Part shown: one piece after another, positions 15,434 through 24,857 of the stretch
How the letters are laid out: the number at the start of each line of letters is the position of its first letter
How positions within the stretch are numbered: the stretch's first letter is position 1
NCBI RefSeq assembly: GCF_014904695.1
Contig: NZ_JACXXN010000024.1
Coordinates: 34,242-98,241 of the forward strand
Direction of reading: 5' to 3'
Source of the DNA: Nostoc sp. MG11
Lineage (GTDB): Bacteria; Cyanobacteriota; Cyanobacteriia; Cyanobacteriales; Nostocaceae
Length of the DNA stretch: 64,000 bases
The notes under the pieces: generated by a model
The model's input: only the letters and a program-made list of their open reading frames with translations
What the model was told of the DNA's origin: nothing
Database searches by the model: none
Position numbers and translations under genes: made by a program

Positions 15434-16990
15434 TTAAATCACGAATGGTTCAAGTTCGCGGTTATGCCACTGTTCCCCAATACGCTCAGCTACTAAAGGT
15501 CTAATCACAAACTTGGGTGGACGACCATCTAAAACATCAATCCGCACACAGGAGTAAGGTAGTCGCTTCTGGAAGTTGTAGTCATGACGACCGACAAAAA
15601 GCATTGAATCAGCGACTTTACGAGTGGATTTACTGGCAATTTCCGTAAAAGTTTCTAGCAATTCAGTCCCCTCTTTTCTTTGATAGCGGGGACGATGACC
15701 ACTCCCACCAGAGATAATACAGTTGATGTTAGAGTCAGCAAATCCAGTATTAACTGTGCGGAGATATTCCAAACAGTGCGCGTGACCGTTTAAAATCAAA
15801 TCGACTATTGAACGCTCTTTAACTAGGGAACCAAGAGTTTCAGCTACCTGTTCAAACACCCAGCGCAGGCGATGGCGTACCGCTAAAGTTTGCGCCTGAT
15901 CCCACTTGGTTGCTTCTGTGACGTAGGGGGGATGGTGGAAAAAGATGACGCGTCCGCGCACTTCGGAAGTATTCCAAGATTCGATCAGCCTGCTTCGCAA
16001 CCAGTCAAGTTGTTCAAAGTCGATCGCAGGCATTTTGTGAGATGCTAATTGTTTTTCAATGTCGATTTTAATCTCGTTGATTTGGTCGAGTTTGGCACTA
16101 AGATCATCGAGTTGCTCAGCTTCGCTAGGCTTATCTGGATTGAGGCGATCGCATATTCCCAAAATCTGCAATTCTTCTTGATCTATCTCCTGGCGACGCT
16201 TTTCCAATTCCCGCCGATAAATTTCCCCCTCTTGAGTTGCAGGTAGAGGTGATGGTGTATTAAAGGTATTGGAATCCAAAGCGAAAAAGTCAATCCCGCC
16301 GTAACGAAAGGTGTAATAACGATTGGGTAAGCGGGTGAAATGTCCCGGTTCGTAACGTAAACAGCGCCCCGTATCGGTCTTAGCAGTATAATGCTCATCT
16401 AGGTGACGCTCTAAATCTTCTCCCTTATAGTCCAGAAACGCCCGTGCATAAGCATCACCTTGATATGATCCATGCCAACCAATCTCGATGTCTTTGTAGC
16501 GTAACAAGCGGCGCAGTGGTAACGTAGTTCCAGCCACCCATCGATACATCAGTGGCACATCATAATAATCATGATTCCCAAGCACTGGTAGAAACGGCAA
16601 ATTAAACACCATGCGATCGTAGGGAATGCTTTTAGGGTTCTCGCCACCTACTATAAATTCCCGGTAAGGTTCGATAAAGTTTGTCCGGTAATACTCCTGA
16701 GAACCCACCACATAAATTACATCGCCTGTGTGTAATACAAAACGGCAATCCTCGCGGTGCGGAAGCATCATTTCAGCAACCTTTCGTTGAGGATGATGTC
16801 CGTAATGGGACTTAGTACCAGAATCACCAATAACTATAAACGAAAATTCTGGACTATCTTCCCTGCGATCGTCCACAACCATACAGGTTTGGTCAATTCC
16901 TCGTTGCACAATACTCGGATGCATCCACCGTACCCGTTCTTTCATCTTTTGAATTTTCACGGGAATTGGTGGATCAGAAATCAATTTCAT
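15434..16990 (-). CDS. Calcineurin-like metallophosphoesterase
   Basis: The 518-residue product carries the metallophosphoesterase motifs in order: IVIGDSG (Asp56), HTGDVIY (Asp90), LGNHDYYD (Asn139-His140-Asp141), FHHPPY and NGHAH near residues 350 and 405. These bind the dinuclear metal centre that hydrolyses phosphate esters. A helical insertion rich in Glu and Leu (about 265-320) separates the third and fourth motifs and is unusual in length. No signal peptide is seen, so it is probably cytoplasmic. The substrate is unknown; the layout resembles purple-acid-phosphatase-type or alkaline phosphodiesterase-type members. The start is ATG at 16990. Confidence 0.88.
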   Translation of the reverse strand: MKLISDPPIPVKIQKMKERVRWMHPSIVQRGIDQTCMVVDDRREDSPEFSFIVIGDSGTKSHYGHHPQRKVAEMMLPHREDCRFVLHTGDVIYVVGSQEYYRTNFIEPYREFIVGGENPKSIPYDRMVFNLPFLPVLGNHDYYDVPLMYRWVAGTTLPLRRLLRYKDIEIGWHGSYQGDAYARAFLDYKGEDLERHLDEHYTAKTDTGRCLRYEPGHFTRLPNRYYTFRYGGIDFFALDSNTFNTPSPLPATQEGEIYRRELEKRRQEIDQEELQILGICDRLNPDKPSEAEQLDDLSAKLDQINEIKIDIEKQLASHKMPAIDFEQLDWLRSRLIESWNTSEVRGRVIFFHHPPYVTEATKWDQAQTLAVRHRLRWVFEQVAETLGSLVKERSIVDLILNGHAHCLEYLRTVNTGFADSNINCIISGGSGHRPRYQRKEGTELLETFTEIASKSTRKVADSMLFVGRHDYNFQKRLPYSCVRIDVLDGRPPKFVIRPLVAERIGEQWHNRELEPFVI

Positions 16991-17155
16991 GGCAAATGAC
17001 TCTTGAATGCCTAACGCACAAGCTGATTGTAACGAAATAATAAGGGTTTATTTTAAATCTCGCCTTAAGGGGGTGCAGAGGGGCAGGGGGCCAATGAGAA
17101 AATTATTAACTCTTAACCTTGACTCTTGACCCTTGACTCAGCACTCCCAAACGCA

Positions 17156-17266
17156 CTAAGGCAAATTTTCCCGCAGTAATGCCCGAAAGCCTGCCTGTTG
17201 AAAATGTTCATTAGTAGTTAAGGCTTCAGTAATTCCACTATATTCCATCACAATAAAAGATATGCG
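17156..17266 (-). pseudogene. C-terminal relic of a PIN-domain toxin
   Basis: On the minus strand the frame reads RISFIVMEYSGITEALTTNE then HFQQAGFRALLRENLP and TAG (17156-17158). This is the typical last third of a VapC-type PIN ribonuclease (S-F-I-V-M-E ... A-L-T-T-N-E-H-F-Q-Q-A-G-F), including the acidic residues near the C-terminal active-site Asp. The rest of the toxin is missing; immediately upstream lies the stop codon of an antitoxin-like relic. Confidence 0.75.
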
Positions 17267-17267
17267 T

Positions 17268-17378
17268 TTACTGCTCGTACAAGTATTTATTAATGTTGGT
17301 AGACCAGTCAGGTGGCCCCTCTAAGCTGAGCGATCGCGCTGTTTGTAAAAATGCGCCAATTTTCAGCAAGAATCTTCC
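17268..17378 (-). pseudogene. C-terminal relic of an antitoxin upstream of the PIN scrap
   Basis: The frame reads GRFLLKIGAFLQTARSLSLE then GPPDWSTNINKYLYEQ and TAA (17268-17270). The pattern L-E-G-P-P-D-W-S-x-N-I-x-K-Y-L-Y resembles the tail of antitoxins encoded just before PIN toxins in cyanobacteria. Its start is missing and the following toxin begins only two-thirds of the way in. A deletion joining the antitoxin tail to the toxin tail would explain the layout. Confidence 0.5.
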
Positions 17379-17418
17379 AACGCCTTACTGCTGACTCGTC
17401 GATTAAATATTTGACTCG

Positions 17419-17472
17419 TCAAAGGTTTGAAGCCGTGAACTGATACCATTTGAATGGTTGCTTGGGGTTCAT
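17419..17472 (-). pseudogene. Possible N-terminal scrap of an IS6-type transposase
   Basis: ATG at 17472 gives MNPKQPFKWYQFTASNL followed by TGA. The N-P-x-x-P-F-K-W-x-x-F motif resembles the first residues of IS6-family transposases. At 17 residues this is weak evidence and may be chance. Confidence 0.25.
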
Positions 17473-17790
17473 GAACACAATATCAACGGCCAAGCTTATA
17501 AGTATCATTTATACTGTTACCAAAACTCTACCTGATTTTTGCAAAATAACCAGTGTTAGAATGTATCAACGCTCTAGCACTTAAAATTTTTACAGAAATA
17601 CTATTAGATAATTTTATATATTAATTTATACCAATCTTAACTGGAACTTAAAATTTAAGTAGTAATTCCGTGCCGAAGTATATTTTTTAACTAAAGAATT
17701 AAAGCTTTTGTAAAAAGTTCTTATTTAGGCTTGTTTATTACCTAATTTTTAGATTAACTATCATTAGAAATCAAATAAACAGCAAATAGA
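17473..17790. other. AT-rich leader, no gene seen
   Basis: No protein-like reading frame is visible. The stretch is AT-rich and precedes the fucosyltransferase-like gene, so it presumably holds its promoter, but I see no confident -10/-35 pair. Confidence 0.45.
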
Positions 17791-18762
17791 ATGACAATAG
17801 TGACAATACCAAAATCAACTAAAGATATCGTAAAGGAAGTGCTGAGAAATGTTTATGACAAAGTGCGTCCATCCTATTTTTCAATATTTAATTCTAAAAG
17901 ATTTACTGTAACAATACACAACAATTATAGCGGTTTTTTTGCTCAACTAAATTGGTGTCTTTATATTTTATCTTTTTGTGAAGACAAAGGTTTAATTCCC
18001 GATATTTACTTGACTGGAGAAAACTATTTAGCTCCTGAATTAGGCGAAAATTGGTTTCGATACTTTTTTGAAGTTCCTGAATTGAGTGGAGGCAATCTTT
18101 ATAAGACTTCACATAGCAAATCGATAAGTAATATCACGATTACACATATTTTACAACTACTTTTGCCAAGTGAACACTTCGATAAAATGACTGTATTGTA
18201 TGCATCAAATCTTATGCAAAAATACATGCATATTAACCAATATATGCAGACAAAAGTAGATACATACTTCCAAAAATATTTTCAGGGTAAGTTTGTACTG
18301 GGGATACACTACAGGGGTACTGATAAAATAGTTGAGTCTCCGAGAGTTTCTTGGGAATATGTTAAGAAAGTAGTCAATAATTATCTCAATAAACATCCTA
18401 AAGTAGATTGTCTTTTTGTAGCCAGTGATGAAGGTGATTTTATTGATTATATAAAAAATGAATTTCAATTTATACCAGTTTTTAATCATGAAGATCAGCT
18501 AAAAGCAATTAACAATGAAGCTTTTCATCACATCAATTTAGGTAAAGATAATTTTAAAAAAGGTGAAGAAGCGCTGATAAATGCTCTGTTACTGTCTCGA
18601 TGCAACGTATTAATCAGGACAAGTTCATTCTTGTCAGCATGGGCATCCATTTTTAACCCAGACTTACCAATAATTTTGTTAAACAGTCCAAATAAAAATA
18701 CACTTTGGTTCCCAGACAAAGAATTGATGTCAAAATCTATGAACCAATATCTTATCGAATAG
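17791..18762 (+). CDS. Fucosyltransferase-like (NodZ/O-FucT type) glycosyltransferase candidate
   Basis: The 323-residue product contains VLGIHYRGTDK (about residues 169-179), FVASDEGDFIDYI (about 208-220) and LIRTSSFLSAWASIFNP (about 275-291). This combination of H-x-R-G-T-D-K, S-D-E and a C-terminal R-T-S-S-F-S-x-x-A motif is that of GDP-fucose-dependent transferases of the NodZ/FUT8 and O-fucosyltransferase group, in which the Arg of H-x-R binds the GDP-sugar. No membrane segment is seen. The gene is markedly AT-rich relative to its neighbours and isolated, which suggests horizontal acquisition. It probably modifies a surface glycan; donor and acceptor are inferred, not seen. Confidence 0.6.
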   Translation: MTIVTIPKSTKDIVKEVLRNVYDKVRPSYFSIFNSKRFTVTIHNNYSGFFAQLNWCLYILSFCEDKGLIPDIYLTGENYLAPELGENWFRYFFEVPELSGGNLYKTSHSKSISNITITHILQLLLPSEHFDKMTVLYASNLMQKYMHINQYMQTKVDTYFQKYFQGKFVLGIHYRGTDKIVESPRVSWEYVKKVVNNYLNKHPKVDCLFVASDEGDFIDYIKNEFQFIPVFNHEDQLKAINNEAFHHINLGKDNFKKGEEALINALLLSRCNVLIRTSSFLSAWASIFNPDLPIILLNSPNKNTLWFPDKELMSKSMNQYLIE

Positions 18763-18987
18763 CACGAAGTTAAGGTGATTTTGTTAGGGCTGCGTGTGGG
18801 GTGTAAGGGGAACCCGTAACACAGATAGCCTTATTTGATAAAGTTTTGCAGCAGCCAATGCTGCGTACCTTTCTTGCGATGTCGCGGCTCGCCAGATTCT
18901 TGGCTACACTTTTTCTAAAAAGGCATATTCGCCAAGTGGGGGCAGATATGGCTGTGCAGGCATTTGTTATACGGCGGCTTAACCGAT

Positions 18988-19521
18988 TCAATCTATGGTA
19001 CGGCTCATGACATAAAGCTCATGCGTTTTAACTCCAAATTGTCTCGGTGGTGTTTTGCGGATCACTTCAAATCCCATTTTTTCCCAAAACCATAATCCTT
19101 GCTCATTTGCTTCAATCACAGACAAAGATACTTGCTTCACTCCGTGTGTCGATACCCAACGCTCAAATCCTTTATAAAACTGTGAACCTAAGCCTTTACC
19201 TCGCTGTTCAGGAGCAAGCATCATCAGCCCTAGCCACCAAGTTTTATTATCAGGATAGTGACGGATCGATTCAATCATGCCTAATAAAACATTGCGTGAG
19301 TCAAATAAACCAAAGATGTACTTGTCTTGTGTAGTTTTATTCTCCGGAACAGCGTCAAATTCATCGCGGGCAGCAGTTGGTGAAGGGGGTTCGCCATCGG
19401 TGAGGAGAGCAAACTCTTTACATTGCTCATAAAGGATCTGAAGTATTGCTGCATTTTCTCTCACTAAATGCTTTACTGAGTAACCGGAAAGCTCTAGCGA
19501 GACGCTTGTTGAATCATTCAT
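18988..19521 (-). CDS. GNAT-family N-acetyltransferase
   Basis: The 177-residue product has the GNAT acetyl-CoA site MLAPEQRGKGLGSQFYKGF (Q/R-x-x-G-x-G/A, about residues 108-126) and the following beta-strand plus helix VSLSVIEANEQGLWFWEKMG, ending with GFEVIRKTPPRQFGVKTHEL. The enzyme transfers acetyl groups from acetyl-CoA to a primary amine; the substrate is unknown. The start is ATG at 19521. It seems to be a single-gene unit, followed by about 220 bp of repetitive-looking DNA before the convergent fucosyltransferase-like gene. Confidence 0.88.
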   Translation of the reverse strand: MNDSTSVSLELSGYSVKHLVRENAAILQILYEQCKEFALLTDGEPPSPTAARDEFDAVPENKTTQDKYIFGLFDSRNVLLGMIESIRHYPDNKTWWLGLMMLAPEQRGKGLGSQFYKGFERWVSTHGVKQVSLSVIEANEQGLWFWEKMGFEVIRKTPPRQFGVKTHELYVMSRTID

Positions 19522-19912
19522 ATACTATAAATATTAATCTTATGTAAAAAATAGGGGTAAGTCTAAATATCACCTGTTATTGCAGTTTACAATAATACGA
19601 ACTGTACCGCATCATGCTTGTTTTTTAAGTAAGAAAGCCAATGCGGTGCAAGTAAGTTGAGAGGTCGCACCTTGCTATAACCTTTATAAGTATGTTGCTT
19701 CCTTGCAAGTCAGAAATTTTATTGCTTACTTTTTCTTCTTACTTGCACTCAATTCCATAAGTAATTTAATGAGTATTACTTGATGGGCATTAATTAAAAA
19801 CTATGTTAAGCGATCGCCTACTTACCCCATGCCATAAGTCCGATTTTCAAAACAGTTCTAGTGAATAGTTATTAGTTATCTGCGTTCACTGATAACTAAT
19901 AACTGTTTGAAA
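19522..19912. other. Intergenic region, terminator but no gene
   Basis: I see no protein-like frame. The stretch contains HIP1 octamers, simple repeats of an ACTTGCA type, and the hairpin at 19867-19904. It separates two minus-strand genes and must hold the promoter of the GNAT gene. Confidence 0.5.
19867..19904 (-). terminator. Hairpin downstream of the nucleotidyltransferase/PMM-like gene
   Basis: Perfect 14-bp arms AGTTATTAGTTATC and GATAACTAATAACT enclose a 10-base loop, 9 bp past the stop of the upstream minus-strand gene. The stem is AT-rich and no long T-run follows, so termination strength is uncertain. Confidence 0.6.
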
Positions 19913-22441
19913 TTACACTTCAGCGGGGAGATATTCTTGTTGCCTCTCCACAAATGTTTGAACACGGGCGCGGTAATCTCTGACGGTATCATCTACCCAA
20001 TCGCGATCGTTGCTATTTGCATACAAGTGTACCAGTGGTTCGCTGGCATCTGGTAGAACTAACAACCAACTGTCATCGTAGGGCTGGCAAATTTTCACCC
20101 CATCGATTAATTCTAGGTTTTGGGCTGGGTGAGTTTCGACTAAGTAACGCATGAGTGCGCCTTTAGCTGTCCAGGGGCAACGTACTGTATAACTTTTGTG
20201 AATTACACGAGGCAATTCTGAGCGGACAGTAGCGAGCGAGCGCTCTTGAATGGTCAGCATCTCAATCAGTTTAGCAATGCAGAACATGGAATCAAATCCC
20301 GGATGCAGTTGCGGGAAAATAAAACCAACATCTCCACTACCTCCTACCACCACATTCGGATTTTTCTGACAAGCTTCCATCAATGCTGCGGGATTAGCCT
20401 TAGTACGAATCACCTTACCATCGTGGCGACGGGCGACTTGTTCCACGCCACTAGAAGCATGAACTGGCACAACTACTGTGCCTCTGGGGTGAGCTGTTAA
20501 CATCATGTCCACCATTAGCGCTGTTAACATTTCCCCACGAATCAGGCTTCCCGATTCATCAACTAAAATCAGTTGTTCCCCATTCGCCGTTACCTGAACG
20601 CCGAAGTTAGCTTTCAACGCCTCGACCACATGACCCAACTGAGTCAGCAGTGTTTCGCGGTCGGTTGTGGTTACAGCATTTTTATTAAGGCTGGCATTTA
20701 GCACCACCGCATCAGCGCCAAATTTATCTAACATTTGGGGTAACACTGCGCCAGATACGGCATAAACATAGTCAATTACCACTTTTGCCCGACTATTACA
20801 AAGAGTGGCAACATGCAACAGCTTCTCAAACGCAGTACAGTAACGGTCAATGACTTGGCTAGGGTATGATACATCGCCAATTTCATGAATTAGCGCCCGC
20901 CGCATATCTTCCTTAAAGTAAGCCCCCTCAATTTTCTTTTCTAGAGCTTTGGAGATATTAATACCCTTGGCATCCATAAATTCAACGAGAATGTAGTCAG
21001 GGCGATCGGGGTGTACCCGTACATGGATACCGCCATTAACCGACATTGTGGGTATAACTGTACGAGCTATGGGGATGGCTGTAGCATCGAGGTTTTGAAT
21101 GTCAACACCTACTGACATCAAACCAGCAATTAGCGATCGCGTCACCATGCGAGAAATATTACGCTGATCACGGGAAACCGTTACTTTAGAGCCAGGTTTT
21201 AAAGTCGAACCGTAAGCAGCTCCCAACTTGACGGCAAATTCTGGGGTGATGTCGATATTAGCTAATCCTTGCACACCACGTTGCCCAAATAAATTTCGTT
21301 GAGCGATGTTACCCCAAATCAAGTTAATGTTTAAAATCGCACCTGACTCGATTTTCTTACTAGGCCAAACACGCACACCAGGGCTAATTTGGGCTTCTTC
21401 TCCCACCGTAGAAAGCGAACCTACTACAGCAGCTTCTAATACCTGAGCGCGACGGTCTACACGAGTCCCACGAGAAATCACACAGGCGCTCAGTTGTGCT
21501 TCATCTCCAATAATTGCCCCATTCCACACAATTGGACGCTTAAGATTGGCATCAGCGCCAATGGTGACATTATCGCCAATGATAGTTCCGTCTTCAATCT
21601 GTACTCTTGCTCCGATGCGGCAATTGTCGCCAATCACTGCTGGAGTTTCAATAATTGCCGTTGGATCAATAAAGGTATTTTGACCCACCCACAACCCGGC
21701 TGAAACTTCTTTGTAGGCAAAATCAAGTTGTACCTTACGAGCTAATGCATCATACTGAGCTTCACGATAAGCATCTAAATGACCAACATCGCACCAGTAA
21801 CCTTCAGCAATGTAACCATACATTGGCTCATCTTTGGCAAGAAGCAAGGGAAATAAGTCTTTAGAAAAGTCAGATTCAGTGTTTGCTGGCAGATATTCCA
21901 AAACTTCTGGTTCAAGAATATAAGTGCCAGTGTTGACTGTATCGGAAAAAATTTCACTAGTAGAGGGTTTTTCTAAAAATCGGCGAATTCGGCTTTGCTC
22001 ATCGGTAATCACCACCCCAAACTCAATTGGGTTAGGAACTCTAGTTAAAATCAAAGTTGCTTTTGACTGCTTTTGTTTGTGAAATTCAATTGCCGCTGTG
22101 AGGTCAAAATCTGTTATACTATCGCCGCTAATCACTAAAAAGGTTTCATCAAGAAGTTCGGCAATATTCTTCACACAGCCTGCTGTACCAAGGGGCTGGT
22201 CTTCTTCTACAGCGTAGGTCATCTGTACGCCAAAATCACCACCATCTTGGAAGTAGTCTCGCAGGACATCAGGTAAATAATGTAATGTCGCAATTACTTC
22301 TGTAATTTGATGTCGTTTGAGAAGATTGATAATGTGTTCGGCAATTGGTCGATTTAAGATAGGCACCATCGGTTTAGGCAGGTCGCAAGTTAACGGGCGA
22401 AGCCGCGTTCCCGAACCGCCTGCCATCAGTACTGCACGCAT
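19913..22441 (-). CDS. Sugar-phosphate nucleotidyltransferase fused to a degenerate phosphomannomutase-like domain
   Basis: Residues 1-240 form an NDP-sugar pyrophosphorylase domain: [28 protein letters not shown], and [12 protein letters not shown] with the metal-binding Asp. Residues about 250-380 are left-handed beta-helix hexapeptide repeats. Residues about 385-835 follow the alpha-D-phosphohexomutase fold. The protein is usually annotated mannose-1-phosphate guanylyltransferase, which would make GDP-mannose for glycans. In the mutase part the hallmark loops are changed: the TASHNP Ser loop reads VRVHPD (474-479), the DGDADR metal loop reads TANGEQ (618-623), and the GEMSGH sugar loop reads GSGDVGF (701-707). 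The C-terminal half is thus probably not a mutase. The start is ATG at 22441 after GGAGG. Confidence 0.88.
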   Translation of the reverse strand: MRAVLMAGGSGTRLRPLTCDLPKPMVPILNRPIAEHIINLLKRHQITEVIATLHYLPDVLRDYFQDGGDFGVQMTYAVEEDQPLGTAGCVKNIAELLDETFLVISGDSITDFDLTAAIEFHKQKQSKATLILTRVPNPIEFGVVITDEQSRIRRFLEKPSTSEIFSDTVNTGTYILEPEVLEYLPANTESDFSKDLFPLLLAKDEPMYGYIAEGYWCDVGHLDAYREAQYDALARKVQLDFAYKEVSAGLWVGQNTFIDPTAIIETPAVIGDNCRIGARVQIEDGTIIGDNVTIGADANLKRPIVWNGAIIGDEAQLSACVISRGTRVDRRAQVLEAAVVGSLSTVGEEAQISPGVRVWPSKKIESGAILNINLIWGNIAQRNLFGQRGVQGLANIDITPEFAVKLGAAYGSTLKPGSKVTVSRDQRNISRMVTRSLIAGLMSVGVDIQNLDATAIPIARTVIPTMSVNGGIHVRVHPDRPDYILVEFMDAKGINISKALEKKIEGAYFKEDMRRALIHEIGDVSYPSQVIDRYCTAFEKLLHVATLCNSRAKVVIDYVYAVSGAVLPQMLDKFGADAVVLNASLNKNAVTTTDRETLLTQLGHVVEALKANFGVQVTANGEQLILVDESGSLIRGEMLTALMVDMMLTAHPRGTVVVPVHASSGVEQVARRHDGKVIRTKANPAALMEACQKNPNVVVGGSGDVGFIFPQLHPGFDSMFCIAKLIEMLTIQERSLATVRSELPRVIHKSYTVRCPWTAKGALMRYLVETHPAQNLELIDGVKICQPYDDSWLLVLPDASEPLVHLYANSNDRDWVDDTVRDYRARVQTFVERQQEYLPAEV

Positions 22442-23356
22442 AAATCCTCCTTAACTATTTGCAGCATTCCCTGCGTCAAGACCCGTAAGACACGTTTCTT
22501 TGTTCGGCGTTACTGAATCAAAGTATGATTTGTCTTTCTGTTCGCGCAGCGTTCCCACAGGGTGCTTAACAAAGTGAACAGTTCGCGTTGCGTTCCGCAG
22601 GAAAGAATCTCATCAGATGCTCCGTTCCGCTTCTCTACGAGAGGCTGCGCCAACGTTGCACTTAGCATGACAAATTTCATTTCACACCCCAATTCAGTAA
22701 CGGCCGTTCTTCTTTCTTTAGTCTCCTATGGATCTTGATATTTGAGGAACTTCCGCAAGATGCATCTGATGAGGAATAAGTATATCTACTTGTCAAATTC
22801 ACCTATTTATCCAGATGAAATCAAAAAAGGGAATTGCTTTTGAGTAAAGAATATTTCTAGTACTCAGGAATTACTTACTGTAGCTCTCAGAAACATTGAA
22901 GCCAACGTAGATAATCTTAAACATCAAATTTTTCTTTATTGGCATTTTATTTTTCTATCGCCCATAATCATCAAGTTAGAGTAGTTTGATTCAAAAGATC
23001 TGCTATATCTTTATTTTCTAGCAAGTAATCGGGAAAAAATAGGGAAGACTGGGAGAAAGTAGTTTTGTGTCTTAGTAAGAGGTGTTTTTATCACATTAAT
23101 TGCCAGACTACCAAAGATAAGATTGCGTTCTTTTTACTGAGTATTTAATTTTGCTCAAACAAAAGGTTATACACTCAGTTGACGTGGAATTTTTGAATGC
23201 CCATAAGACTGAATGCTACGTGTTTTCAGCCGTCAGTTTACACTTAAGACACTATTGAGCAATACAAGATGTGGTTTCAAAATAGTGGACAAATTGAATC
23301 TTTACTGTAGAATCAAAACCAACTTCAAACCTTGACAATTATGTATTTATTTTTTT
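22442..23356. other. Long intergenic region between divergent genes
   Basis: No gene is visible. The part near 22.5-22.7 kb is a cluster of short dispersed repeats (listed separately). The rest (22.7-23.35 kb) is AT-rich and is presumably the promoter and leader of murA. A 60-codon open stretch on the minus strand at 22510-22692 is made of repeat sequence and is not called. Confidence 0.55.
22510..22690. repeat. Cluster of short dispersed repeats
   Basis: The stretch strings together palindromic pieces such as GTTCGCGCAGCGTTCCCACAG and TTCTCTACGAGAGGCTGCGC. The 25 bases at 22630-22654 are identical to 48981-49005, which lie inside the UPF0182 gene, and a variant lies at 46192-46216. These match the style of small dispersed repeats known from Nostoc-type genomes. 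Confidence 0.8.
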
Positions 23357-23371
23357 GGAGGTAGGTTTATT
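23357..23371 (+). promoter_or_regulatory. Shine-Dalgarno plus ATT start of murA
   Basis: GGAGG at 23357-23361 is followed after 7 bases by ATT at 23369-23371 in the murA frame. There is no ATG or GTG in frame between this site and the core protein; the first TTG is 60 bases further on at 23429 and has no ribosome site. The position and strength of GGAGG argue that ATT is used. Confidence 0.6.
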
Positions 23372-24748
23372 AATCCTTCTAGCAGCTTACCAGATGCCAA
23401 ATTTACTCCAGAAGCAGACTCCTCAGTCTTGCAAATTTGGGGTGGGCATCCTTTGCGAGGTCACGTAAAAATTAGTGGAGCAAAAAATTCAGCACTGGTG
23501 ATCATGGCTGGAACTTTGCTATGTTCAGGAGATTGTCGCATCCGCAATGTTCCCTTATTAGCTGATGTAGATCGGATGGGGCAGGTTTTATCAGCTTTGG
23601 GTATTCGCTTAACACGACACGGCGATATCTTAGATATTAATGCCAGCGAAATTACAACATCAAAAGCTCCCTACGAACTAGTCACCCAATTGCGGGCAAG
23701 TTTTTTCGCCATTGGGCCGATTCTTGCACGATTAGGAGTAGCGCAGATGCCTTTACCAGGCGGTTGTGCAATTGGGGCCAGACCAGTTGATTTGCATGTC
23801 CGGGGGCTGCAAGCAATGGGAGCCGAAGTCCAGATTGAACATGGTATTTGTAATGCCTATGTTCCTGGTAGCAGTGGCAGGTTAAAAGGAGCCAAGATTT
23901 ATCTGGACACTCCCAGCGTGGGAGCTACAGAGACTTTGATGATGGCGGCTACTTTAGCAGATGGCGAAACGATCATCGAAAATGCCGCACGGGAACCAGA
24001 GGTAGTAGATCTGGCGAATTTCTGTAATGCGATGGGAGCGAAGATTCAGGGTGCAGGGACAAGTACGATTACAATTGTTGGCGTCCCCAAGTTGCATTCT
24101 GTAGAGTACACAATTATTCCTGATCGCATTGAAATCGGAACCTTTTTGGTTGCTGGTGCTATCACTCGCTCAGAACTTACCCTTTCGCCAGTGCTACCAG
24201 ATCATTTGATTCCCGTAATTGCCAAGCTGCGGGAAATTGGAGTGACAATACTTGAGGAATCGCCTAACTGTTTACGCATTTTACCTGCGGAAACTTTCAA
24301 GGCAACCGACATTGAAACCTTGCCCCATCCAGGCTTTCCCACAGATATGCAAGCGCCATTTATGGCTTTGCTGACATTAGCGGAAGGTGACAGCCTAATT
24401 AACGAATCTGTATTTGAAAACCGCTTGCGTCATGCCTCAGAGTTAAATCGTTTAGGGGCAGATATTCGCGTCAAAGGCAATGCGGCCTTTGTTCGAGGAG
24501 TGCCGATGTTATCTGGTGCGCCAGTATTAGGCACAGACTTACGGGCATCAGCAGCGTTAGTCTTAGCAGGACTAGCAGCCGAAGGACAAACCACAATTCA
24601 GGGATTGCACCACCTTGATCGCGGCTATGATCGATTCGATATGAAGTTGCAGCACTTGGGAGCTAGAATCTTACGCGTGGGAGATGTACCAGCTGATGCA
24701 GAATTAGCTGCCAGTAGCAGTACTCCCCCAGCATCGATTTCGACTTAG
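23369..24748 (+). CDS. murA: UDP-N-acetylglucosamine 1-carboxyvinyltransferase
   Basis: MurA catalyses the first committed step of peptidoglycan synthesis, moving enolpyruvate from PEP to UDP-GlcNAc in the cytoplasm. The protein shows [20 protein letters not shown], the PLADVDRM region, the loop around [16 protein letters not shown] where the catalytic Cys sits in GGCAIG, and [15 protein letters not shown] near the C-terminus. With the ATT start the product has 459 residues, beginning [20 protein letters not shown]; a start at TTG 23429 would give 439 and cut a leader-like extension. The catalytic Cys form predicts fosfomycin sensitivity in principle. It is followed by a hairpin and an M48 protease gene 109 bp on. 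Confidence 0.95.
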   Translation: MNPSSSLPDAKFTPEADSSVLQIWGGHPLRGHVKISGAKNSALVIMAGTLLCSGDCRIRNVPLLADVDRMGQVLSALGIRLTRHGDILDINASEITTSKAPYELVTQLRASFFAIGPILARLGVAQMPLPGGCAIGARPVDLHVRGLQAMGAEVQIEHGICNAYVPGSSGRLKGAKIYLDTPSVGATETLMMAATLADGETIIENAAREPEVVDLANFCNAMGAKIQGAGTSTITIVGVPKLHSVEYTIIPDRIEIGTFLVAGAITRSELTLSPVLPDHLIPVIAKLREIGVTILEESPNCLRILPAETFKATDIETLPHPGFPTDMQAPFMALLTLAEGDSLINESVFENRLRHASELNRLGADIRVKGNAAFVRGVPMLSGAPVLGTDLRASAALVLAGLAAEGQTTIQGLHHLDRGYDRFDMKLQHLGARILRVGDVPADAELAASSSTPPASIST

Positions 24749-24754
24749 TAGTTA

Positions 24755-24771
24755 GGTGGGCAATGCCCACC
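24755..24771 (+). terminator. Hairpin between murA and the M48 protease gene
   Basis: GGTGGGC-AAT-GCCCACC gives a 7-bp GC-rich stem with a 3-base loop, 7 bp after the murA stop. No T-run follows, so it may be a dispersed GTGGGCAATGCCCAC repeat that attenuates transcription rather than a full terminator. Confidence 0.5.
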
Positions 24772-24857
24772 CTACTTAAATCGCTATACTAGCTGTGGGA
24801 AGCTGTTTAGATAAACAGCCAGATTCCACAGTTGCGTTTTTTATAGCTTGCTGCACC

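Noticed and set aside
18770..18991. 73-codon minus-strand frame next to the GNAT gene
   Set aside because: TTG start overlapping the GNAT stop, Arg/Ser/Cys-rich chance-like composition, no known motif.
22510..22692. 60-codon minus-strand frame
   Set aside because: Made of short dispersed repeats.
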